Assembly (NCBI GenBank): GCA_964545285.1
Contig: CAZJEW010000009.1
Location: 1 to 40,504, forward strand
Length of the DNA stretch: 40,504 nucleotides
From: CAG-1000 sp964545285
Lineage (GTDB): Bacteria > Bacillota_I > Bacilli_A > RF39 > UBA660
Direction: 5' to 3'
Part shown: piece by piece, positions 1-9,121 of the stretch
Layout of the letters: every line of letters begins with the position of its first letter
How positions within the stretch are numbered: position 1 is the stretch's first letter
Translations under genes and position numbers: made by a program
The notes under the pieces: generated by a model
The model's input: only the letters and a program-made list of their open reading frames with translations
What the model was told of the DNA's origin: nothing
Database searches by the model: none

Positions 1-52
1 ACCGACGTTAGCAGCTTGGAAGGCTGAAGTTCTACCATTAAACTACACCTGC
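1..52 (-). tRNA. tRNA-Gly (anticodon UCC), truncated by the window edge
   Basis: On the minus strand the sequence starts with the acceptor strand GCAGGTG, followed by a D-arm (TTTAATGGTAGAA) and an anticodon stem CAGC/GCTG enclosing the seven-base loop CTTCCAA, which reads anticodon TCC. This matches bacterial tRNA-Gly(UCC). The window ends within the T-stem, so about the last third of the gene, with the T-loop, acceptor 3' strand and CCA, is missing. It is transcribed divergently from ligA. Confidence 0.9.
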
Positions 53-71
53 ATTTCACCAAGCAATAAAT

Positions 72-100
72 ATTTTACTAGATAAATGTGTTTTTGTCAA
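72..100 (-). promoter_or_regulatory. sigma-A-type promoter for tRNA-Gly
   Basis: On the minus strand TTGACA (95-100) is separated by exactly 17 bases from TAAAAT (72-77), about 20 bases before the tRNA 5' end. This is a near-consensus vegetative promoter in the right place for the tRNA gene. Confidence 0.7.
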
Positions 101-194
101 TATTATTTTAATTTAAGTCTTGAAATAATGATTTTAATATTATTTTTCTTTATAATAATTATTAATTGTTATATAATATTAATAGGTGATTACA

Positions 195-2165
195 ATGGAT
201 AGAATGAATGAAATAATTAATTTATTGATTAAATATAATCATGAATATTATGTTGATGATAAGCCTAGTGTAAGTGATGCTGAGTATGATAGATTGATGC
301 AAGAGTTAATTAATATTGAAAAAATTCATCCGGAGTGGATAAGAAAAGACTCTCCAACACAAAAAGTAGGCGGAGAAGTAATAGATGAGTTTAAAAAAGT
401 AACACATAAAGTTCAAATGTTTAGTTTGGGTAATGTTTTTAATGAGGATGAAATTAGAGATTTTGATGAAAGAATATCAAAAGTCTTTCCAAAACATGAG
501 TATGTTTGTGAACTTAAAATAGATGGTTTAGCTGTTAGCCTCGAATATAAGAACGGAAAATTTTTTAGAGGTGTAACTAGGGGTGATGGAGTTACTGGAG
601 AAGATATATCTCATAATGTTAAAACTATTAGCACAATTCCAATGGTTTTAACAGAAAATATTGACGCTGATATTCGTGGTGAGATATACATGACTAAAAA
701 AAGGTTTAATTCATTAAATGAACAAAGAAAAAAGAATAATGAGGATTTATTTCAAAATCCTAGAAATGCAGCAGCAGGTTCTATTAGGCAACTTGATAGC
801 TCTGTGGCTTCTAAAAGAGGATTAGATGCATTTTTATATCATTTTCCACTTACTCCTTTTAAGACTCATTATGAAACTTTAAAATATATGAAAAAACTTG
901 GATTTGTTGTGAATCCTAATATAAGATTATGTAATAACATTGATGAAGTCATTTCTTATATAAAAGAATGGACTGAAAAAAGATCTACATTACCATATGA
1001 AATAGATGGTGTAGTTATTAAGGTTAATGATATTGAAATGCAAAGGGAATTAGGATATACAGCAAAAGTTCCTAAATGGGCTACAGCTTATAAGTTTCCT
1101 CCTGAAGAGGTGTTAACTAAATTAACTAATATTATTTTTACTGTTGGAAGAACAGGACAAATTACTCCTAATGCTGTTTTGGAACCTGTTAGAGTAATGG
1201 GTTCTACTATATCAAGAGCTACTCTTCATAATGCTGATTATTGTATTTCTAAAGATATTAGAGTTGGTGACTATGTTTATATATATAAAGCTGGTGATGT
1301 AATTCCTGCTGTTCTTAAAGTTGAATTAAATAGAAGAACTAATGATTTACCAAGATTTAAAATGATTGATATGTGCCCAATGTGTGGTACAAAGTTAGTT
1401 CAAAAAGATGGCTTAGTTGATTACTATTGCTTAAATGAACATTGTCCTGCAAGAAAAATAGAATCTCTTATACATTTTTGTGAGAGAAATGCTATGAATA
1501 TAGAAGGTCTTGGTGAAAGAATAGTTGAGGATTTTTATAATTATGGTTATATTAAAAAGTTTAGTGATATTTATAAATTGAATAATATTAAGGAAGATTT
1601 AAAAGAGTTAGAAGGTTTTGGAAATAAAAGTATTAATACTTTATTAGACAATATAGAGTCTTCTAAGCATAATTCTCTTGAGAGATTGCTATTTGCTATA
1701 GGTATACCTGGAATAGGCTCTAAAACAGCTAAAATGCTTTGTAAGTATTATTCTGATATTGATTCTTTAATTAATGCTGATGAAATAGAATTATCTAGTA
1801 TTAAAGATATTGGAGAAATACTGTCTAAAAATATTGTTAATTATTTTAATGATCAGAAAAACATTGATCAAATCAATGAACTAAAGTCTTTAGGAATAAA
1901 TATGACTTATAATGGAAAAAGTATTATAATTGATAATAATTTTAAAGGGCTAAAATTTGTAATAACTGGTACTATAGAAGGAATTTCACGTGAAGAAATA
2001 AAAGAGTATATTGAATTACATGGGGGATATACTAGTGATTCGGTTAGTAAAAAAACTGATGTAGTCATAGTTGGAGAAAATCCTGGTAGTAAGTATGATA
2101 AAGCAAAAGAATTAAATATAATAGTATGGAATAAAGAAGAATTATTTGATAAAATGGGTATATAG
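195..2165 (+). CDS. ligA: NAD-dependent DNA ligase LigA
   Basis: Seals nicks in duplex DNA during replication and repair, using NAD+ to adenylate the active-site lysine. The whole family architecture is present at near-normal length (656 aa): N-terminal Ia domain, adenylation domain with the KIDG motif (lysine about residue 108), OB fold, a four-cysteine zinc finger (CPMC...CLNEHCPARK), helix-hairpin-helix repeats, and a C-terminal BRCT domain beginning near FKGLKFVITGT. A GTG at 186 is in frame, but it lies inside the Shine-Dalgarno sequence AGGTGA (184-189), which is correctly spaced for ATG 195, so I start there. The gene is divergent from the tRNA. Nothing odd is seen. Confidence 0.97.
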   Translation: MDRMNEIINLLIKYNHEYYVDDKPSVSDAEYDRLMQELINIEKIHPEWIRKDSPTQKVGGEVIDEFKKVTHKVQMFSLGNVFNEDEIRDFDERISKVFPKHEYVCELKIDGLAVSLEYKNGKFFRGVTRGDGVTGEDISHNVKTISTIPMVLTENIDADIRGEIYMTKKRFNSLNEQRKKNNEDLFQNPRNAAAGSIRQLDSSVASKRGLDAFLYHFPLTPFKTHYETLKYMKKLGFVVNPNIRLCNNIDEVISYIKEWTEKRSTLPYEIDGVVIKVNDIEMQRELGYTAKVPKWATAYKFPPEEVLTKLTNIIFTVGRTGQITPNAVLEPVRVMGSTISRATLHNADYCISKDIRVGDYVYIYKAGDVIPAVLKVELNRRTNDLPRFKMIDMCPMCGTKLVQKDGLVDYYCLNEHCPARKIESLIHFCERNAMNIEGLGERIVEDFYNYGYIKKFSDIYKLNNIKEDLKELEGFGNKSINTLLDNIESSKHNSLERLLFAIGIPGIGSKTAKMLCKYYSDIDSLINADEIELSSIKDIGEILSKNIVNYFNDQKNIDQINELKSLGINMTYNGKSIIIDNNFKGLKFVITGTIEGISREEIKEYIELHGGYTSDSVSKKTDVVIVGENPGSKYDKAKELNIIVWNKEELFDKMGI

Positions 2166-2219
2166 TAGATAAAAATATTAATTTGTAGTATAATATTTTT
2201 GCGCAAGGGAGAGTGTGTA

Positions 2220-2678
2220 ATGGCAAAGAAAAGACAAAACAATACAGTAATATGGGTATTATTAGGCATGTTATTATTATGTTTTATACTTTTAGGATAT
2301 GGTTTTTATAAATATTTTTATGCAGGAGCAGGAACTGATAAATATGGAGACAGATTGGATGAAAAAGAAAATTATCCATTGAGTGATACTCTAGATAATG
2401 ATATTAAGTCATTATATTCTGAAAATGAAAACATTGGAAAAGTTACTGTTAATGTTGAAGGAAAGATTATATATATATGTATTGAGTATTTAAATCCAAT
2501 GTCTACTACTGAAGCAAGAGATTTAGCAATTAAATCTTTAGAACCAATTGGGGAAACTAATTTAACTTATTACGATGTTCAATATTTACTTACTTATACT
2601 AAAGAAACATCTGAGGAAAATTCTAATTTTCCTATGTTTGGTGCTAAAAGTTCAGATAGTAATAGAGTAGTATGGTGA
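2220..2678 (+). CDS. Hypothetical membrane-anchored extracytoplasmic protein
   Basis: I do not recognise this 152-aa protein. It has a short basic N-terminus (MAKKRQNN), one strong hydrophobic segment (about residues 9-30) and then a soluble, mostly acidic domain, so it is probably anchored in the membrane with the C-terminal domain outside. An in-frame TTG at 2199 is possible, but GGGAGAG sits six bases before ATG 2220, which I prefer. A TATAAT at 2189-2194 is a plausible -10 element. The stop lies five bases before the next ATG, so it is probably co-transcribed with the GGDEF protein and yihY. No catalytic motif is visible. Confidence 0.75.
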   Translation: MAKKRQNNTVIWVLLGMLLLCFILLGYGFYKYFYAGAGTDKYGDRLDEKENYPLSDTLDNDIKSLYSENENIGKVTVNVEGKIIYICIEYLNPMSTTEARDLAIKSLEPIGETNLTYYDVQYLLTYTKETSEENSNFPMFGAKSSDSNRVVW

Positions 2679-2682
2679 TATA

Positions 2683-4698
2683 ATGAAAAATAAAAAGAAA
2701 AAAACGATTCTTATTGTAACATTAATTATTATTTTTGTTCTTACTGCTTTTCTAGGATCTTTATATTATATTACTAGTACTGTTAATAATTATTCATATT
2801 CAGAAAAAAGTTGGATTACTGATAGTGTTGATAAAACTATAGATATTTATGTAGAAACTTCACTTCCAGTATTTTCAGATGGTGGCACTGGTGTATTTTA
2901 TGATTACATTAAAGCATTAAAAAATGATACTGGTCTTACCTTTAATATTACTAATGTTGACACTGCTTCTATAAAACTATACAATAAAGAAAATGTTTCA
3001 TCTAGTGATATAGTTTTTTATAAAGATCATTATGTGGTTGTTGCTTCAAATGATTCAATGAATAATTTAGATGATTTAAATTACAAAACAATTGGTATTA
3101 TAGAAACAAATAAAGATTCTATTAGTTATTATTTAACAAAATATACAGGAGTAAAATATCAATACTATTCATCTTTTGATGAATTGTCTTCTGCATATTC
3201 AAGTGGTAAAATAGATTATATTGTTGTTCCTATGTATAAATATATTGATAGTATTATTGAGAAAAATTATGATATTATTTATCATTTAGATGGGTTGTAT
3301 TCTTATTATGTTTTATCTTATGAAGATACTAATGAGTATTTAACTAGCATTATGGATAAATTTTTCTACAGATGGCAAAGTAAATCTAATAGCAAAATAA
3401 GTGAATATTTTTTAAACATTTATTATGATGCTAAAAAATATACAGAATTAGAAAAAGAATCTATTACTAACGAAGACTTTATTGTTGGTTATATTCAGAA
3501 TCTTCCTTTTGAAGGAATGATAAGAAATACATTTACTGGTTTAACAAGTACTTATTTAGAGAAGTTTTCTGAAATAACAGGTGTTACTTATGACTATTTG
3601 AAATATGATAACACTAAAGATTTAAACGGAGCTCTTTCAAATAATAAAGTTGATATTGCTTTAAACTATTATTCATTATCTGGAGAGAATTATGATAGTA
3701 GTAGAATTTTAGGAACTACAGATTATGTTGTATTAGCTCATGTAGATAATAATATAGTTATTAACTCTTTATATAGTTTAGTTGATTTTAATGTTATTAT
3801 GTTATCAAATATGAATTTAAAATATAACATGTCTAGTAAAAATCTTTTTGAAATTAAAGACTATGCTACAATTAAATCAATGTCAAAGAATATTGATAAA
3901 AATTCAATTGTCATTGTTGAAAAAGAAGTCTATGACTACTATAAAGATTCTTATTTTAAAAATTATAGCATTAGATATATGGATAATGTTAAATTAAATA
4001 ATTCATTTCTTTTATATAAGAACAATGAAGCATTTAATAAATTGTTTGACTTTTACCTAAGCACATTGAGTTCAAATGAAGTGAAAAATGAAAGTGTAGA
4101 AGGTGTAATATCTACATTAAAAAATAATAGGGTATTTAACTTTATAGTAAGTAATTTGTTTTACATTGTTGTATCTTTACTTATTGTAGGTTTTATTACA
4201 TATGGTATTATTAAAAGAATTACAAAAGTGAAAAAAAATAAAAATGAAGATAGATTATATTATTTTGATGTTATGACTAATTTAAAAAATAGAAATTACT
4301 TAAATGATAATATTGATTTTTGGTCATCAACAAAGGTTTATCCTCAAACTATTATTGTTATAGATATTAATGGACTAAAGAATTTAAACGATAGAAAAGG
4401 TCATGATGCTGGTGATAATCAGATTAAAGCTGTTGCTAATGTTTTGATAAAAACTCAAAGAGATAATTCTGAGATAATGAGAACTGATGGAGATGAATTC
4501 ATGATATATTTAGTTGGTTATGAAGATAAACAAATTAGTTCATATATTCATAAATTAACTAAAGAATTTAACAGTGCTCTTCCTGATAAAGATTATGGGG
4601 TAACAATTGGATATTCCAACATCAAAAGTGAGTTGATTTCTATTGATGATGCAATTAGCGAATCGTTAGTTATGATAAAAAAGACAAAAGGAAAATAA
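2683..4698 (+). CDS. Membrane sensor with two solute-binding-like domains and a C-terminal GGDEF domain
   Basis: A probable diguanylate cyclase or degenerate GGDEF sensor at the cell membrane. Features in order: an N-terminal transmembrane helix (about 8-30), two consecutive extracytoplasmic regions resembling type-3 periplasmic solute-binding domains (roughly 50-260 and 265-460), a second transmembrane helix (about 485-510), and a GGDEF domain. The GGDEF domain shows MTNLKNRNYL, the DINGLKNLNDRKGHDAGDN metal/nucleotide segment, and RTDGDEF in place of RGGDEF. The first glycine of the signature is therefore aspartate; related xGDEF variants can be active, so activity is undecided. No EAL or PilZ partner is in the window. 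It lies five bases after the preceding gene and one base before yihY. Confidence 0.8.
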   Translation: MKNKKKKTILIVTLIIIFVLTAFLGSLYYITSTVNNYSYSEKSWITDSVDKTIDIYVETSLPVFSDGGTGVFYDYIKALKNDTGLTFNITNVDTASIKLYNKENVSSSDIVFYKDHYVVVASNDSMNNLDDLNYKTIGIIETNKDSISYYLTKYTGVKYQYYSSFDELSSAYSSGKIDYIVVPMYKYIDSIIEKNYDIIYHLDGLYSYYVLSYEDTNEYLTSIMDKFFYRWQSKSNSKISEYFLNIYYDAKKYTELEKESITNEDFIVGYIQNLPFEGMIRNTFTGLTSTYLEKFSEITGVTYDYLKYDNTKDLNGALSNNKVDIALNYYSLSGENYDSSRILGTTDYVVLAHVDNNIVINSLYSLVDFNVIMLSNMNLKYNMSSKNLFEIKDYATIKSMSKNIDKNSIVIVEKEVYDYYKDSYFKNYSIRYMDNVKLNNSFLLYKNNEAFNKLFDFYLSTLSSNEVKNESVEGVISTLKNNRVFNFIVSNLFYIVVSLLIVGFITYGIIKRITKVKKNKNEDRLYYFDVMTNLKNRNYLNDNIDFWSSTKVYPQTIIVIDINGLKNLNDRKGHDAGDNQIKAVANVLIKTQRDNSEIMRTDGDEFMIYLVGYEDKQISSYIHKLTKEFNSALPDKDYGVTIGYSNIKSELISIDDAISESLVMIKKTKGK

Positions 4699-4699
4699 A

Positions 4700-5569
4700 A
4701 TGAAAGAGAAGTTTAAGTATGCTTTAGACTTATTCTTAAGTAAAGAAATGGGAATACTTCCAGCTGGTTTAGCATTTTCATTCTTTTTTGCTGTTATTCC
4801 AGTCATTTCATTAATATTTTACTTGGTAACATCTATTAACTTTTCTATGGATGCTATTCAATCATTTTTAGAACAAACTTTTCCTAGTGGAGTTGTTTCA
4901 TTACTTCAACCAGTTTTTATTGAGGATTTGTCTGTTTCTTCATTAATAACTTTAATATTTGGATTGATAGTTACTATAAATGGATGTTTTGCTATTACAA
5001 TTGCATGTAATACTATATATGGAATACCTAATGCGAAGTATCAAAAAAGATTATTTAAAGCATTTATACTAACAATTATTATGGTTCTATTATTAGCGTT
5101 TATTGTTATTGTTCCTTTATTAGGTAATTCATTCATTAAGTTACTAGGTAATTTAGGTAACTTTATTTCTGAAAATGAATTTTTAATAGATATTATTTAT
5201 ATAATGCTACAAATACCCGTTTCATTATTTGTAATATATTGCTTAATTAAATTAATGTATGTAATTGCTCCCGATCAAAAAACAAAAGGAAAAGATGTAA
5301 CTAAAGGGGCAATATTTACTACAATGGGTTGGTTAATTCTAACAGTTGTATTCTCTTACTATATAAATAATATTGCAAGATATGATTTGATATATGGGAA
5401 TTTAGCTAATATTGTAATTTTAATGTTTTGGTTATATCTTTTAGCTTATGTATTTGTTATTGGAATTATTATAAATAGGGATACTAAAGAGGCTATGATT
5501 GAAATAACAAATACAATTAAATTAGACGAATTAAGAAAGAAAGTTAAGATAAAAGAAAATAGTAAATAA
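4700..5569 (+). CDS. YihY/BrkB family integral membrane protein (UPF0761)
   Basis: Multi-spanning inner-membrane protein of the YihY/virulence factor BrkB family, whose biochemical role is not established. The 289-aa length fits the family. Recognisable are the N-terminal GILPAGLAFSFFFAVIPV segment, about six hydrophobic helices, the NGCFAITIACNTIYGI stretch and the polar K-K/D-Q-K-T-K-G-K-D loop before helix 5 that typifies the family. The ATG lies one base after the preceding stop, so it is translated from the same mRNA; the purine-rich AAAGGAAAA inside the upstream gene serves as ribosome binding site. A terminator overlaps its stop codon. Confidence 0.88.
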   Translation: MKEKFKYALDLFLSKEMGILPAGLAFSFFFAVIPVISLIFYLVTSINFSMDAIQSFLEQTFPSGVVSLLQPVFIEDLSVSSLITLIFGLIVTINGCFAITIACNTIYGIPNAKYQKRLFKAFILTIIMVLLLAFIVIVPLLGNSFIKLLGNLGNFISENEFLIDIIYIMLQIPVSLFVIYCLIKLMYVIAPDQKTKGKDVTKGAIFTTMGWLILTVVFSYYINNIARYDLIYGNLANIVILMFWLYLLAYVFVIGIIINRDTKEAMIEITNTIKLDELRKKVKIKENSK

Positions 5570-5595
5570 TGTTGGATTCGACATTATTTTTATTT
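5565..5595 (+). terminator. Intrinsic terminator after the yihY operon
   Basis: A perfect 8-bp stem AATAATGT/ACATTATT (5565-5572 and 5581-5588) with an eight-base loop is followed by TTTATTTTATT. The 5' arm includes the yihY stop codon. Confidence 0.75.
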
Positions 5596-5626
5596 TATTA
5601 TTGATAGTATATAAATGGTGAAGAAA

Positions 5627-5815
5627 ATGATAAAAGTAAAAGTAATTGATGAATCTCATGAAAAAGATCTTGAAAAAAGTGTAAATACTTTTCTAATGAA
5701 TAATAATATTGAATTAATAGATATTCATTTTAGTACTGCCGTTTCTATATTCTCTGAAGAACAAGTATATTGTTTCTCTGTTTTAATATTATATAATGAA
5801 AAAAGAACTTTATAG
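5627..5815 (+). CDS. cse60: Cse60-like sporulation-associated small protein
   Basis: Small cytosolic protein (62 aa from ATG 5627) resembling the Cse60 family, named after a sigma-E-dependent sporulation gene of Bacillus subtilis; its molecular function is unknown. Family-like traits are the start MIKVKVIDESHEKDLEKSVN, the central segment IELIDIHFSTAV and the ending VYCFSVLILY. I use ATG 5627 rather than ATG 5615 because GGTGA lies correctly upstream of 5627 and the protein then begins as the family does. It stands alone between terminators and converges with the next gene. Together with gerQ it implies a sporulation heritage. Confidence 0.7.
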   Translation: MIKVKVIDESHEKDLEKSVNTFLMNNNIELIDIHFSTAVSIFSEEQVYCFSVLILYNEKRTL

Positions 5816-5822
5816 TTCTTTT
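5801..5822. terminator. Bidirectional terminator between cse60 and the tail-anchored protein gene
   Basis: A perfect inverted repeat AAAAGAACT/AGTTCTTTT (5801-5809 and 5814-5822) has loop TTAT. Read on the minus strand it continues into six T residues. It covers the overlapping 3' ends of the two convergent genes. Confidence 0.75.
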
Positions 5823-7210
5823 AAATAGTATAATACAATACCAACGACAATTCCAAGTAGAATAGTAATTAATACTACAAATGCTGGTAAATATTTTTGA
5901 GCAAATCCAGAGGTGTTTGTAGTATTAATATTAGCTTTATGCTGTCCTAATCTTCTTTTAGCATCTTCTTTTTTAACACTTTCTGGTAAATTTGATTTAA
6001 CATCACTTTTACCATAATAGTATAAATCAAAATATTCCATTTCTCTTAATTCTTGGGAAGTAAATGGTTTTCCATTTACAGCTTTCATACATAATTTTTC
6101 GTATTCTTCTTCAGAAATTAATCTTGGAGTTTTAACATCATCAGCATTAAGAGAAGGACTTGTTGTTTTGTTTTCTGTAAAATCACTCATAGTTGTTCTT
6201 CCAAGCACATCTTGATGTGTCAACACTACATCATCATTTACTATATGTACATTCATATCATTACTATGAAGAGTGCTTGTTCCTTGAGATTTAAACATTA
6301 TATCTTTATCACCATATAATGTGTCTAACATAGTAGCTTCGGAAGATGTTAATCTTGAAGGGTTAATTTCAGATTCTTTAAACAGTGGAATGTTTTCGCC
6401 ATGTTTCTTTAATGTTTGAAAAAACTTTTCAGTATCTATCTCTTCGCCTGGTTGTAAATTCATAACCATATCTTTATAAGCACTAGATACAACTTTAGGA
6501 TTGGTTGACTTAATCATATGAATTTCATTATCTTCATCAACATACTTTATATATTGTGAACCATTAGAATATATTGGAGGGTAAACTTTTCCTTTACCTT
6601 TAACACTTTCAGTGATAGTTTTATCATCTTTAGTTTCTTTTTGTTTTGCATTATTTAAAGTTTCAATATATTTTTTAACTGCATCATTGTCACACATTTT
6701 TGTAATGTTATTATCATTAGTTGCACTTAATATAGCATTGGCATCACAATTAAAAATCAGTGATTCAAAATTTTGACCAAGTTTTTCTTTTATTTTGTTT
6801 ATTAATTCTATATGTTGAGCGTTTGGCTCATCAATATTTATATTATATTTTTTGGCAAGTTCGTAAGAATAATAAGATACCAAACTTTCTTTTAATAAGT
6901 TCCCATATGGAATAGTTTTTGTAGTTCCATCACTGAATCCTATATTTTTACTACATTCTATGTGTTCAAATACTTTCCTAAAGACAAGTCGTATTATCTC
7001 ACCTTGCAAGTTTTGAGGACCAGTAAATAATTTATAATAATCTTCAGGTATCAATGTTTGTTCAGATATCATATTTAGCTTTTCTTCACCTAAAAAACCA
7101 CCATAATCTTCTTTGATATGATCAATAATGCTTTTAGCAAATTCTCTTAATTTTTTAATCTGCTCAATCGTAAATTTTTGCTTTTCAGTTGTTTGTTCTT
7201 TTTCTAGCAT
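5810..7210 (-). CDS. Hypothetical tail-anchored protein
   Basis: I do not recognise this 466-aa protein. It has a long hydrophilic, lysine- and glutamate-rich body without obvious catalytic motifs and one strong hydrophobic helix at the extreme C-terminus (about 442-463) followed by only a few residues. This is the topology of a tail-anchored protein with a cytosolic body. The region around residues 200-240 is low-complexity (Lys/Asp/Thr) and may be a linker. An in-frame ATG lies 69 bases upstream at 7279, but AGGTGA is placed correctly for ATG 7210 and residues before it look non-coding. It is divergent from rplI and unlike its housekeeping neighbours in having no recognisable family. Confidence 0.75.
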   Translation of the reverse strand: MLEKEQTTEKQKFTIEQIKKLREFAKSIIDHIKEDYGGFLGEEKLNMISEQTLIPEDYYKLFTGPQNLQGEIIRLVFRKVFEHIECSKNIGFSDGTTKTIPYGNLLKESLVSYYSYELAKKYNINIDEPNAQHIELINKIKEKLGQNFESLIFNCDANAILSATNDNNITKMCDNDAVKKYIETLNNAKQKETKDDKTITESVKGKGKVYPPIYSNGSQYIKYVDEDNEIHMIKSTNPKVVSSAYKDMVMNLQPGEEIDTEKFFQTLKKHGENIPLFKESEINPSRLTSSEATMLDTLYGDKDIMFKSQGTSTLHSNDMNVHIVNDDVVLTHQDVLGRTTMSDFTENKTTSPSLNADDVKTPRLISEEEYEKLCMKAVNGKPFTSQELREMEYFDLYYYGKSDVKSNLPESVKKEDAKRRLGQHKANINTTNTSGFAQKYLPAFVVLITILLGIVVGIVLYYLKEL

Positions 7211-7326
7211 AAACTCACCTATCATCCTTATAATAAGTATATAACATTTTTCACATAATGACAACTTTTTTTTTGACATTTAGTGTGTTATAATAATTAT
7301 ACATTAATGAAAGAGGTGGGATACAT

Positions 7327-7764
7327 ATGAAAATAATTTTTATTAAAGATTGTAAGAAGCAAGGTAAAAAAGATGATATTAAAGAAGTTAAAGATGGATT
7401 TGCTAAATATTTAATAAATGAAGGATATGCAGTTTCTTATACTTCAAAGAGTGTTGATGTTTTAAATAATGAAATTAAGGATAGAAATGATAAAGAAGAA
7501 AAGTTAATTGAAGAATGTAATAAAATTAAAATAAGCATTGAAAAAATTGATTTAGTATTTAAAGTTAAAACTGGAGAAAATGATAAAGTGTTTGGAAGCA
7601 TTTCTTCAAAACAGATAAGTGAAGAATATGCTAAAAAAGGATTTACAATAGATAAAAAGAAAATAATTATTAAAAATGATATTAATACATTAGGAGTGCA
7701 TCAAATAGAAATATGTTTACATAAGAAAGTAATAGCTAAGGTGAATATTGAATTAATTAAGTAG
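7327..7764 (+). CDS. rplI: 50S ribosomal protein L9
   Basis: Structural protein of the large ribosomal subunit that bridges ribosomes and helps maintain reading frame. The N-terminal rRNA-binding domain MKIIFIKDCKKQGKKDDIKE followed by VKDGFAKYLINEGYAV is diagnostic, then comes the long connecting helix and the C-terminal domain (VFGSISSKQI... IKNDINTLGVHQIEICLH). The 145-aa length is normal. A strong AGAGGTGGG precedes the ATG. It lies ten bases upstream of dnaB, the conserved rplI-dnaB order of Bacillota. Confidence 0.96.
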   Translation: MKIIFIKDCKKQGKKDDIKEVKDGFAKYLINEGYAVSYTSKSVDVLNNEIKDRNDKEEKLIEECNKIKISIEKIDLVFKVKTGENDKVFGSISSKQISEEYAKKGFTIDKKKIIIKNDINTLGVHQIEICLHKKVIAKVNIELIK

Positions 7765-7774
7765 GAGGAAGTAT

Positions 7775-9121
7775 ATGTCAAGAATAGAACCACAAAATTT
7801 AGATGCTGAAATGTCAGTTTTAGGATGTGCTTTTTTAGAAAGAAGTGCTCTTGATAAAATAATGGATGAAGTATCAGATGATATGTTTAATGATTCTAGA
7901 AATAAAGAGATATATACTATAATGAAAAAACTTCATGTAGATAATACACCTGTTGATGTTAAAACAGTTTGTAATGAACTCGATAAAAGTAAATTACTTG
8001 CTAAAGCTGGTGGAGTAGAATATATTACAGAGGTTATTAATTCTGTACCAAGTACGTCTAATTTAAATTATTATATTAAAATAATATTTGAAAAAAGCGT
8101 TCTTAGAAATATGATAAATAAAGCTAATGAAATACAAGAAGCTTGTTATGATGAAAAAGACAGTGTTGTTGATATTGTTGAAAATGCTGAAAGAAGTATT
8201 CTAACTGTATATAATGATAGAATGGGAAGAGATATTAAGAAATTACAAGAAATTCTTCCTGAAGTACAAAAACAAATTGATACAATAGTTGCTAATAAAA
8301 TAGATTTTACTGGTATAAGGACTGGCTTTAGAGGACTTGATGACATTACTAGGGGTCTTGCTAAAAAGCAAGTTATAATTATCGCAGGACGTCCAGGTTG
8401 TGGAAAAAGTGCTTTTGCTTTAAATGTCGGTTTAAATGCATCTATTAACAATAAAAATAGCGTTGCATTATTTTCACTTGAAATGGGTGAAGAAGAAATA
8501 GTTAAAAGAATGTATGGATGTAAAGGTAGAATTGATGGAGATATAATTAAAACAGGAAGATTTACTAATACAGATTGGAAAAGATGGAATGAGGCTACTA
8601 GTCAATTTGCTGATGCTAAATTTTTTATAGATGATTCTGGTGGTATGACTGTATCAGAAATAAGAAGAAAATGTAGAAAACTTAAAAATTCAAATGATGG
8701 TCTTGATTTGATAATAATAGATTACTTACAGTTACTATCAAGTTCTAGTAAATATTCAGGACAAAGGGTACAAGAGGTTGGAGAAATAAGCCGTGATTTA
8801 AAGAAGCTTGCAATGGAACTAGATGTACCTGTTATTGCTCTTGCTCAATTATCAAGAAGTGTAGAACAAAGAAGAAATAATGATAAAAAACCAAAATTAA
8901 GTGATTTAAGAGAATCAGGTTCAATAGAACAAGATGCAGATATAGTACTATTTTTACATAGTGATGAATATGGTCAATATGAAGGCAAAAAGAATAGAAA
9001 AATAGAATTGTTAATTGCAAAAAATAGATCTGGATCTACTGGAAGTACTGATTTAACTTTTGAAATGAATACAGGTTTATTTACAAATTATGCTAGTGAG
9101 AATGATGAAGATGAAAAATAA
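7775..9121 (+). CDS. dnaB: Replicative DNA helicase DnaB
   Basis: Hexameric 5'-3' helicase that unwinds DNA at the replication fork (called DnaC in B. subtilis). The N-terminal helical domain opens with EPQNLDAEMSVLGC, and the RecA-like C-terminal domain carries Walker A GRPGCGKS (about residue 206), the IIIDYLQLL Walker B and the LRESGSIEQDADIVLFL region. The 448-aa length is typical. A perfect TAGGAGG ribosome binding site precedes ATG 7775. Its 3' end overlaps the M23 peptidase gene, and it follows rplI in an apparent operon. Confidence 0.97.
   Translation: MSRIEPQNLDAEMSVLGCAFLERSALDKIMDEVSDDMFNDSRNKEIYTIMKKLHVDNTPVDVKTVCNELDKSKLLAKAGGVEYITEVINSVPSTSNLNYYIKIIFEKSVLRNMINKANEIQEACYDEKDSVVDIVENAERSILTVYNDRMGRDIKKLQEILPEVQKQIDTIVANKIDFTGIRTGFRGLDDITRGLAKKQVIIIAGRPGCGKSAFALNVGLNASINNKNSVALFSLEMGEEEIVKRMYGCKGRIDGDIIKTGRFTNTDWKRWNEATSQFADAKFFIDDSGGMTVSEIRRKCRKLKNSNDGLDLIIIDYLQLLSSSSKYSGQRVQEVGEISRDLKKLAMELDVPVIALAQLSRSVEQRRNNDKKPKLSDLRESGSIEQDADIVLFLHSDEYGQYEGKKNRKIELLIAKNRSGSTGSTDLTFEMNTGLFTNYASENDEDEK

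Noticed and set aside
1907..2269. 120-codon minus-strand ORF over the ligA BRCT region
   Set aside because: Antisense shadow of ligA; composition explained by the AT-rich complement, with no start signal.
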